DNA of 11,392 nt from Phycisphaeraceae bacterium (GTDB lineage: Bacteria; Planctomycetota; Phycisphaerae; Phycisphaerales; Zrk34). Under the pieces are notes generated by a model. It was not told the origin of the DNA and made no database searches. It worked only from the letters and a program-made list of their open reading frames with translations. This document shows, one piece after another, positions 1-5,740 of the stretch. Both the position numbers and the translations under genes were made by a program. Numbering within the stretch: position 1 is the first letter of the stretch; the number at the start of each line of letters is the position of its first letter. The stretch covers positions 1 to 11,392 of the forward strand of contig JANQJT010000100.1 in NCBI GenBank assembly GCA_028281485.1, in the 5' to 3' direction.

Positions 1-280
1 GCGGTGCGCTGATCCAGGCGCGGGCCATGATCACGTAGAGGCCGGCCACGGCGGCGACCGCCAGGACCGATAACCAGAAGGCGGCTTGCCAGTGCGTGGC
101 GGCGATGCCGACCGCGCCGCCCCAGAAACACGCGGCGGCAACCAGCAGCGTGACTTTGCGACCAAATGGCGCATCGTCCCAGACTCGTCGCCGGGTGGGC
201 TTGGGCGGTTCGATCGCGTCTGCGTTTGGGCTTTTTTGGCTCGCACTCACAGGCCTGACATCGGTAAAAATGACGCGCAT
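1..280 (-). CDS. Partial membrane protein of unknown function (N-terminal 93 residues)
   Basis: An open frame on the minus strand starts with ATG at 280-278 and runs off the left edge without a stop. The first 40 or so residues are hydrophilic, with a Lys/Arg/Pro-rich stretch (EPPKPTRRRVWDD, about residues 23-35). Two hydrophobic segments follow, about residues 43-56 and 64-85, separated by a short THWQ turn. This is the look of a cytoplasmic N-terminus leading into a membrane hairpin. Codon use fits a real gene. A GTG at 250-248 is an alternative start, and neither start has a strong Shine-Dalgarno sequence. The gene is divergent from mscS with 108 nt between their starts. On the minus strand that gap holds a good -35 (TTGACC, 353-348) but only a poor -10 17 nt further on. 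I do not recognise the family, and the rest of the protein lies outside the window. Confidence 0.6.
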   Translation of the reverse strand, partial: MRVIFTDVRPVSASQKSPNADAIEPPKPTRRRVWDDAPFGRKVTLLVAAACFWGGAVGIAATHWQAAFWLSVLAVAAVAGLYVIMARAWISAP

Positions 281-378
281 CTTCGGGGGATTTATCGTGT
301 TTCAATGGGCAATTAACCGTTGGGGTTGCTAAACTGTCGGCCCAAGTCTTGGTCAAAACACCCACATTATCTTTCTCT

Positions 379-384
379 GGAGAG
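379..384 (+). promoter_or_regulatory. Ribosome binding site of mscS
   Basis: GGAGAG lies 4 nt before the ATG at 389. It supports that start over the in-frame ATG at 320, which would add 23 residues unlike the family. Confidence 0.7.
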
Positions 385-388
385 ACCC

Positions 389-1324
389 ATGATCCTTGCT
401 CAAGCCACTCCCGACTCCGGCGGCGAACCGGTTCAGGATAACATCGATGCCGGTATCGACGCCACGAAAGAAGCCGCTGAGAACAACGGCGTGAATCTGA
501 ACATGGAGTCTGCGACGGACCCCGAAACGTACATGCACCTGTTCGAGACGTACGGCCTGCCGGCGATCAAGGTGTTGGTCATCCTGATCGTGGCGTACCT
601 CGTGGCCAGCTGGGCCGGCGGCATGGTCACGCGGACGTGCAACAAGGGCAGTCTCGACCTGACGCTGTCGCGTTTCTTCGGCAAGATGACCAAGTGGGCC
701 ATCCTGATCATGGCGCTGCTGAGCGTGCTCAGCGTGTTCGGCATCAACACGACCAGCTTCGCGGCGGTCATCGGTGCTGCCGGTCTGGCGATCGCGCTGT
801 CGTTCCAGGGCACGCTCGGTCACTTCGCCTCGGGCATCATGCTGCTGGTCTTCCGCCCGTTCACGGTCGGTGACGTGGTGGACGTGGCCGGTGTGGTGGG
901 CAAGGTGTACGAGATCGATCTGTTCAATACCCGGCTGGACACGCCGGACAACCAGCGGGTGATTGTGCCCAACGGCGCGGTGTTCGGTTCGACGATCACG
1001 AACATCACCCATCACGACACCCGTCGCGTGGACGTGGCGGTGGGCACGGACTACCCCGCCGACCTGGATCAGGCGCGCTCGGTGCTGCTGGAGGCGGCCA
1101 GGAAGGTCGAGGGCGTGCTGACCGATCCGGCCCCGGCGGCGGTGCTGTGCGACCTGGGCGACTCGAGCATCAACTGGTCGGTGCGTGTCTGGTCGACCAC
1201 CGACGACTACTGGGCGGTGAAAGACGCGCTGACCCGTGCGGTGAAGGTGGCGCTGGACGATGCCAACATCGGCATCCCCTTCCCGCAGATGGATGTGCAT
1301 GTCGATGGCAAACTCGCGAGTTGA
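389..1324 (+). CDS. mscS: Small-conductance mechanosensitive channel, MscS family
   Basis: This 311-residue protein is close in size to the classical E. coli MscS (about 286). It is expected to be an inner-membrane homoheptamer that opens under membrane tension and releases solutes during hypo-osmotic shock. Hydrophobic helices lie at about 58-78 and 101-118. The pore-lining third helix, about 124-156, has the typical Gly/Ala pattern (VIGAAGLAIALSFQGTLG) followed by FRPF and GDVVDV. The beta domain includes the conserved VPNG (193-196). The C-terminal alpha/beta vestibule ends in the signature PFPQMDV (298-304). The first 55 or so residues form an acidic extension before the first membrane helix, longer than in E. 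coli; their role is unknown. The start at 389 is chosen for its GGAGAG site. The OmpH-like gene begins 68 nt downstream, so the two may be co-transcribed as envelope genes. Confidence 0.95.
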   Translation: MILAQATPDSGGEPVQDNIDAGIDATKEAAENNGVNLNMESATDPETYMHLFETYGLPAIKVLVILIVAYLVASWAGGMVTRTCNKGSLDLTLSRFFGKMTKWAILIMALLSVLSVFGINTTSFAAVIGAAGLAIALSFQGTLGHFASGIMLLVFRPFTVGDVVDVAGVVGKVYEIDLFNTRLDTPDNQRVIVPNGAVFGSTITNITHHDTRRVDVAVGTDYPADLDQARSVLLEAARKVEGVLTDPAPAAVLCDLGDSSINWSVRVWSTTDDYWAVKDALTRAVKVALDDANIGIPFPQMDVHVDGKLAS

Positions 1325-1381
1325 TCTGACCGATTAGCATGAAACACCGAAGGGACGTATCCTTATCGGCCTACCAACGAC

Positions 1382-1386
1382 GGAGG
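1382..1386 (+). promoter_or_regulatory. Ribosome binding site of the OmpH/Skp-like lipoprotein gene
   Basis: GGAGG lies 6 nt before the ATG at 1393. It fixes that start rather than the in-frame ATG at 1339, which would put an 18-residue charged stretch in front of the signal peptide. Confidence 0.8.
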
Positions 1387-1392
1387 CACATC

Positions 1393-2055
1393 ATGCATCG
1401 TTTCATCATCATCCTGACCCTGACCGCCCTCACCACGCTCGGCCTGACCGGCTGCAACGAGTCGGGCTCGCACACCCACGACACGGCCCCGGAACACAGC
1501 CACGACGGCGCGGGTTCCAACACGATCGCGGTGCTCGATGTCAACATCGTCTCCCAGGCGCTGGGCTTCGATAAGCAGCTCACGGCGAAGATGCAGGAGA
1601 TCAACAACCAGCTGCTCGCGGAGCTGGGGCAGATTCAGCAGGACCTCAAGAACCAGCTCGACGCCAAGCGTCTGGAGGTCGGCGAGAACCCGACCGAGGA
1701 ACAGGAAGCCGAGCTGGCCGCGTTCGAGGCGAATCTCAATCGCGACTTCATCGCTCAACAGAACCGCGCGCGTCAGGGCTTCGCCCAGATTCAGCAGCAG
1801 TTCCGCACGAAGTTCTACCAGGACCTGGTGCGTCCGGTTGCTTCCGAGATCGCCGAGGCCGAGGGTTTCTCGGTGGTGATCTTCAGCAACACGAACGTCG
1901 TCTACAACATCGAAGAGGTGGACATCACCGACGAGGTGATCGGCAAGCTCCGCGCCAAGGGCCAGGCCACGTCTTCGACGGATGATTCCGGTGACGAATC
2001 GACCAACACCTCGGACGGCGAAGCCCCGGCGCCCGAGACCGACACCGAGGGCTAA
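1393..2055 (+). CDS. OmpH/Skp-family periplasmic chaperone, predicted lipoprotein
   Basis: This 220-residue protein opens with a lipoprotein signal peptide: MHR, a hydrophobic core, then the lipobox LTGC with Cys21 as the modified residue. Asn22 at position +2 would allow outer-membrane sorting under the E. coli Lol rule. A short His-rich linker (His at 27, 29, 35, 37) follows. Residues 44-58 (IAVLDVNIVSQALGF) match the opening beta strand of OmpH/Skp proteins. Residues about 60-150 are rich in Gln, Glu, Lys and Leu and should form the long coiled-coil arms. Residues 159-171 (FSVVIFSNTNVVY) match the closing strand. The last 28 or so residues are a Ser/Thr/Asp/Glu-rich, probably disordered tail. 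Skp normally holds unfolded outer-membrane proteins in the periplasm. Here the usual neighbours (bamA, lpxD) are absent, so the client role is inferred from the fold only. A strong terminator follows. Confidence 0.85.
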   Translation: MHRFIIILTLTALTTLGLTGCNESGSHTHDTAPEHSHDGAGSNTIAVLDVNIVSQALGFDKQLTAKMQEINNQLLAELGQIQQDLKNQLDAKRLEVGENPTEEQEAELAAFEANLNRDFIAQQNRARQGFAQIQQQFRTKFYQDLVRPVASEIAEAEGFSVVIFSNTNVVYNIEEVDITDEVIGKLRAKGQATSSTDDSGDESTNTSDGEAPAPETDTEG

Positions 2056-2113
2056 AGCCGACGCGGCGACGCCGATCGGTTTTCTGCTCAACCAACTATT
2101 GGATAACCCTCAT

Positions 2114-2136
2114 GCCCCGCGACGCGGGGCTTTTTT
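2114..2136 (+). terminator. Intrinsic terminator after the OmpH-like gene
   Basis: A perfect 7-bp stem, GCCCCGC (2114-2120) with GCGGGGC (2124-2130), encloses a 3-nt loop and runs directly into six T (2131-2136). It lies 58 nt after the stop codon and separates the mscS/ompH side from the glycan gene pair. Confidence 0.9.
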
Positions 2137-2173
2137 CATCTCGATCAAACGAACCGACCGGCCGATCCTGCGG

Positions 2174-2179
2174 TATACT
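2174..2179 (+). promoter_or_regulatory. Candidate -10 element upstream of the epimerase gene
   Basis: TATACT lies 47 nt before the epimerase start and just after the terminator, where a new promoter is expected. No convincing -35 is seen 16-18 nt upstream, so the call rests on the hexamer and its position. Confidence 0.4.
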
Positions 2180-2226
2180 CTTCAGACCGCCGATTCGGCG
2201 GCGGGGGTGAATAAGGCGCCAGAAGC

Positions 2227-3216
2227 ATGAAGATCGTGATCACCGGTGGTGCGGGATTTGTCGGGTCACACCTGACCGAGCGGCTGCTCGATCAGGGCCA
2301 CGCGGTGGTCGTGATCGATGATTTCTCGACCGGCCGGGCGGAGAATCTCGCCCACCTTTCGACCGATCGGCTGACGGTCCGGGAGATGGGGATCGAGTCT
2401 TTGGATGCCGACGGCGTCTGGGCGGACGGTGTCGATCGCGTGTTTCATTTGGCCGCGGCGGTAGGGGTGAAGCTGATCGTGGATCGTCCGGTGGAATCGA
2501 TCGAGACGAACATTATGGGAACCGCCCTGCTGCTGCGCGCGGTGGCCGACCGCGGCATCCCCACGCTGATCACCAGCTCCAGCGAGGTGTACGGCAAGTC
2601 ATCGCGCGTGCCGTTTCGAGAAGACGACGACGTGACCTACGGCGCGACGATCTACAGCCGGTGGTCTTACGCGATGAGCAAGGCGATGGACGAGTACCTG
2701 GCGTTGGCTCATCACCACACCGACGGGCTGCCGGTGGTGGTGGCGCGGCTGTTTAATACGGTCGGTCCCCGTCAAATCGGGCAATACGGGATGGTGATTC
2801 CGCGTTTCATCGAACGGGCCCTGCGTGATGAGCCGATAGAGGTCTACGGCGATGGGGGCCAGACCCGCAGTTTCTGTCACGTGCGGGACGCGGTCGAGGC
2901 GTTGGATCGACTGCTCAACGACGAGCGTTGCCACGGACAGGTCTTTAACGTGGGCGCAACCGAGGAGGTCTCCATCGAGCAGTTGGCCCAGCGTGTGATT
3001 AAAAAGACGGGTTCGGCTGGTGGAATCACACCGGTGCCCTACGAGCGGGCGTACGGAAGAGGCTTTGACGACTTGCGGCGTCGCGTGCCGGACCTGACGA
3101 AGATACGATGCGCGATCGGGTTTGAGCCGAAGACCGATCTGGATGCGATCCTGGACGAACTGATTGAACCGGACCGCCCGCAAGGGGGGGCGGCGAGCGA
3201 GGCGAGTCATGCTTGA
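2227..3216 (+). CDS. NAD-dependent sugar-nucleotide epimerase/dehydratase (extended SDR family)
   Basis: This 329-residue cytosolic enzyme carries the extended short-chain dehydrogenase fold used to modify UDP- or GDP-sugars. The Rossmann motif TGGAGFVGSH is at residues 6-15, and the acidic pair D31-D32 ends the second strand and fits NAD binding. HLAA at 74-77 and the active site (Ser cluster 117-119, Tyr148 and Lys152 in SYAMSK) are all present. ARLFNTVGPRQ (173-183) and the sugar-binding end GDGGQTRSFCHVRD (208-221) are intact. The closest families I can name are UDP-glucose 4-epimerase and UDP-glucuronate decarboxylase-like enzymes; the substrate cannot be read from the sequence. The stop overlaps the start of the next gene by 8 nt, so the product probably supplies the sugar that the transferase uses, or a later sugar of the same glycan. 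The ribosome binding site is weak (AGAAG just before ATG). Confidence 0.92.
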   Translation: MKIVITGGAGFVGSHLTERLLDQGHAVVVIDDFSTGRAENLAHLSTDRLTVREMGIESLDADGVWADGVDRVFHLAAAVGVKLIVDRPVESIETNIMGTALLLRAVADRGIPTLITSSSEVYGKSSRVPFREDDDVTYGATIYSRWSYAMSKAMDEYLALAHHHTDGLPVVVARLFNTVGPRQIGQYGMVIPRFIERALRDEPIEVYGDGGQTRSFCHVRDAVEALDRLLNDERCHGQVFNVGATEEVSIEQLAQRVIKKTGSAGGITPVPYERAYGRGFDDLRRRVPDLTKIRCAIGFEPKTDLDAILDELIEPDRPQGGAASEASHA

Positions 3217-4525
3217 GCTGAGCCAACTGATCATCGCGAGCACCGAGACGACCGAGGCCGTGGATGCATCGGTGCGTTTCTCGTGGACCGAGGTCATCTC
3301 CCCCTATATCGGCGTGTTTTATGCGGCGTTTGTCGTGGCGTTCATCATGACGCCGGTGATGCGCAAGGTGGCGCTGAAAAACGGCATCGTGGACTGGCCG
3401 GACATGAAGCGCAAGGCTCACAAGGAGCCGGTGGCTTACCTGGGCGGCATCGCGGTGTTCGGCGGCTGGCTGGCGGGCGTGATCGTGTGCTACTTCGCAC
3501 ACCCGCACAACGCCGACCCGCTCGATCTCAGCGCATCGGTGGATTTCCCCGCGAGCATCATCATCGGCGCGTTGATCATCACGGTCGTGGGTGTGATCGA
3601 CGACGTGTACGGCATCAGCCCGCGCGTGAAGGTGGGTGGGCAGCTGTTCGCCGCGGCGCTGTTGGTGGTGCCGCTGACGGGCGGCGAGCCGATCGGTGTG
3701 GAACTGGTCAGTGGTTTTATCAAGGCGATCATGTCGGTGACGCCGTGGAACCCGCAGGAGTGGATGATCTGGGGCGGTTTGACGTACTGGCTCGGCGCCG
3801 CGGCGGTGGCGGTGCTGGTGCTGGGCGGGTGTAACGCGGCGAACCTGCTGGACGGGCTGGACGGCCTGGCCAGCGGGGTGACGGGCATCGTGGCGATCGG
3901 CTACCTGTTCATCTCGACGGCGCTGGCGATGGGTTTGTACGCCGGCGGGCCTTACTCGGAATTGAACGATCCGGTGCGCGTGGTGACGTGTCTTGCGCTG
4001 CTGGGCGCGGTGCTCGGGTTCCTGCCGTACAACTTCAATCCCGCGAGCATCTTCATGGGCGACGCCGGGTCGATGCTGCTGGGGTACTTGTGCATCACCA
4101 ACATCCTGCTGTTTGCCGAGAAGGGCGACACGGCGCTGGTGATGGCGGGCCTGATGGTCTTCGCGCTGCCGATACTGGACACGACGCTGGCGCTGGTGCG
4201 ACGCAAGATCCGCGGCCAGGGCCTGTTTGCGCCCGACAACCAACACCTCCACCACCAGCTCATCCGGTCCGGCATGACCGTGAAGCAGGCGGTCATCATG
4301 CTTTACCTGATGGCGCTGCTGTTCGCGGCGGTGGGCAGCATGCTTGTGTTCCTGCGCATGCGATTCGTGGCGGCGGTGTTCATGGTGGTGTTCGGCTTCA
4401 TCATGGTGATGGCGTACAAGGTGGGCCATCGCCAGTACCTGGCCTCGCTGCCGGACAACGAAGCCGACGAGGACTCAGACGACGCTTCTGACAAGCCCGC
4501 CAAAGAACCCGAAACCGCGATCTGA
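3209..4525 (+). CDS. wecA: WecA/TagO-type undecaprenyl-phosphate sugar-1-phosphate transferase
   Basis: This 438-residue integral membrane enzyme belongs to the MraY/WecA family, which moves a HexNAc-1-phosphate from a UDP-sugar onto polyprenyl phosphate and so starts a lipid-linked glycan. I count about 11 hydrophobic segments, from 31-49 to 386-404. Family motifs appear in order: D62-x-P-x2-KRKAH with PVAYLGG (62-80), the Mg-binding D131-D132 in VIDDVYG, NAANLLDGLDGLASG (209-223), FNPASIFMGDAGS (276-288) and HLHHQL (346-351). The last motif fits the WecA/TagO clade rather than MraY, which makes peptidoglycan lipid I. The final 25 or so residues are an acidic soluble tail. The ATG at 3209 is preferred: it overlaps the epimerase stop by 8 nt and suggests translational coupling, whereas the start at 3164 would add a basic 15-residue stretch. 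GlcNAc is the likely sugar, but this is not proven. Confidence 0.92.
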   Translation: MLELSQLIIASTETTEAVDASVRFSWTEVISPYIGVFYAAFVVAFIMTPVMRKVALKNGIVDWPDMKRKAHKEPVAYLGGIAVFGGWLAGVIVCYFAHPHNADPLDLSASVDFPASIIIGALIITVVGVIDDVYGISPRVKVGGQLFAAALLVVPLTGGEPIGVELVSGFIKAIMSVTPWNPQEWMIWGGLTYWLGAAAVAVLVLGGCNAANLLDGLDGLASGVTGIVAIGYLFISTALAMGLYAGGPYSELNDPVRVVTCLALLGAVLGFLPYNFNPASIFMGDAGSMLLGYLCITNILLFAEKGDTALVMAGLMVFALPILDTTLALVRRKIRGQGLFAPDNQHLHHQLIRSGMTVKQAVIMLYLMALLFAAVGSMLVFLRMRFVAAVFMVVFGFIMVMAYKVGHRQYLASLPDNEADEDSDDASDKPAKEPETAI

Positions 4526-4550
4526 TCCTTTATTTCTAATCTGCCTCGCT

Positions 4551-4578
4551 TTGCCGCCCCACCGGCGATCGCTATTCT
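4551..4578 (+). promoter_or_regulatory. Candidate sigma-70-type promoter of the leucine dehydrogenase-like gene
   Basis: TTGCCG (4551-4556) and TATTCT (4573-4578) are separated by 16 nt. They sit about 31 nt before the ATG at 4610, giving a short leader that contains GAGG at 4596-4599. The match is good but assigned by eye. Confidence 0.5.
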
Positions 4579-4609
4579 GTTGGCGCGTTATTTGTGAGGT
4601 AATCCACCG

Positions 4610-5647
4610 ATGCTTTCTATCGAACAAGTGCGAATCGAGGGGTACGAACAGCTGGTCATCGGTCGTGACGACACGACGGGTTTGCACGCGATCATCGCGG
4701 TGCACTCCACGGCGCTCGGGCCTTCGCTGGGTGGCGTGCGGATGTGGACGTACGGCGACGAGGCGGAGGCGCGCACGGACGTGCTTCGCTTGTCCAGCGC
4801 GATGTCGAGCAAGGCGGCGATCAGCGGTCTGCCGCTGGGCGGGGGCAAGGCGGTGGTGATCGGCGATCCGCGCCGACAGAAGACGCGCGAGCTGTTGCTC
4901 TCACTGGGCGACCTGGTCGAGTCGCTGGACGGCGCGTACATCGCCGCGGAAGACTCGGGCTTTAACTGTCGAGACATCGACGTTCTGGCCGATCGCACGG
5001 ACCATTTCGTTGGCGCCTCGACGGACAGCGGTGACCCGGGCATCAGCACCGCGCTGGGCGTGTGCGTCTGCATCGAACGCGTGGCGGCGCGCTTGTTTGA
5101 CACCGACAGCGTCGAAGGCATAACGGTCGCGATCCAGGGCGTGGGCAGCGTGGGGCTGCACCTGGCGTCGATGCTGCACGAGCGCGGCGCGAAGCTGATC
5201 GTAGCCGACGTGGACGAGGTGCTGACGCAGAAGGCGGCCGACCGGTTCGGTGCAACCGTGGTTGCGCCCGATCGGATCATCACGACCGAGTGCGACGTGC
5301 TCGCGCCGTGTGCGCTGGGCGGGGTGATCAACGATCAGACCATCGACGGATTGAAGACACGCGCGGTCGTGGGCGGCGCGAACAACCAGTTGCTGGACGA
5401 GACGGCGCACGCCGAGGCCCTGGCGGTGCGCGACATCCTCTACGCACCGGATTACCTGGTGAACGCCGGCGGCCTGATTCGCCTGTACGTGCTGGAGAAA
5501 CAGAAAGAGGGCGAGGCGGAGCTGGCCGACTGGATCACCGGCATCGGTCGCACGCTGGACGAGGTGCTGGACCGCGCCGCGGAAACCGGGCAGACGCCGG
5601 TTAAGGTGGCCGCCCAAATCACCGAAGAGCGTATCTGCAGCGCCTAA
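4610..5647 (+). CDS. Leucine dehydrogenase-family amino acid dehydrogenase (Glu/Leu/Phe/Val dehydrogenase superfamily)
   Basis: This 345-residue cytosolic enzyme should catalyse NAD-dependent reversible oxidative deamination of an amino acid to its 2-oxo acid and ammonia. The N-terminal catalytic domain has LGGVRMW (40-46), Lys68, and GLPLGGGKAVVIGDP (73-87) containing Lys80, the position of the catalytic lysine in Bacillus leucine dehydrogenases. Asp115 in AAEDSG is the second expected catalytic residue. The NAD domain has the GxGxxG loop GVGSVG (177-182) and Asp200 at the ribose-binding position. CDVLAPCALGG (228-238), GGANNQL (255-261) and YAPDYLVNAGG (278-288) closely resemble leucine dehydrogenase. 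Branched-chain amino acids are the most likely substrates; phenylalanine or valine cannot be excluded. Length is slightly under the usual 360 or so. It has its own candidate promoter and ribosome site, so it is probably transcribed apart from wecA, 84 nt upstream. Confidence 0.9.
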   Translation: MLSIEQVRIEGYEQLVIGRDDTTGLHAIIAVHSTALGPSLGGVRMWTYGDEAEARTDVLRLSSAMSSKAAISGLPLGGGKAVVIGDPRRQKTRELLLSLGDLVESLDGAYIAAEDSGFNCRDIDVLADRTDHFVGASTDSGDPGISTALGVCVCIERVAARLFDTDSVEGITVAIQGVGSVGLHLASMLHERGAKLIVADVDEVLTQKAADRFGATVVAPDRIITTECDVLAPCALGGVINDQTIDGLKTRAVVGGANNQLLDETAHAEALAVRDILYAPDYLVNAGGLIRLYVLEKQKEGEAELADWITGIGRTLDEVLDRAAETGQTPVKVAAQITEERICSA

Positions 5648-5656
5648 CGGCGTTTT
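5641..5656 (+). terminator. Possible weak intrinsic terminator over the dehydrogenase stop codon
   Basis: CGCC (5641-5644) pairs with GGCG (5649-5652) and is followed by TTTT (5653-5656). The TAA stop codon lies in the 4-nt loop. The stem is only 4 bp, so termination would be inefficient if it occurs at all. Confidence 0.3.
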
Positions 5657-5696
5657 GCCCCGTTGCTATCTTCTCCGTGGCATTGCCGATATGATG

Positions 5697-5740
5697 CCAC
5701 CCTTTCATCCCCCCCTTTTCTCCGAAAGAATCTCCCCCCC
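5697..5740 (+). other. Pyrimidine-rich leader of rnr lacking a clear Shine-Dalgarno site
   Basis: The 44 nt before the rnr ATG are nearly all C and T, with two runs of seven C (5709-5715 and 5734-5740). The only purine-rich patch is GAAAGAA (5724-5730), about 10 nt from the start codon and a poor anti-16S match. A -10-like TATGAT lies at 5690-5695 without a good -35. Confidence 0.5.

Noticed and set aside
86..332. Two overlapping + strand open frames near the left end
   Set aside because: Both are short and lie opposite the minus-strand partial gene, whose translation has coherent membrane segments.
353..1300. A 315-codon minus-strand open frame opposite mscS
   Set aside because: The translation is His/Arg-rich and motif-free, while the + strand carries all MscS signatures.
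3026..4429. A 467-codon minus-strand open frame opposite the epimerase and wecA genes
   Set aside because: Its His/Arg/Gln-rich translation has no recognisable domain, and it lies antisense to two genes with intact motifs.
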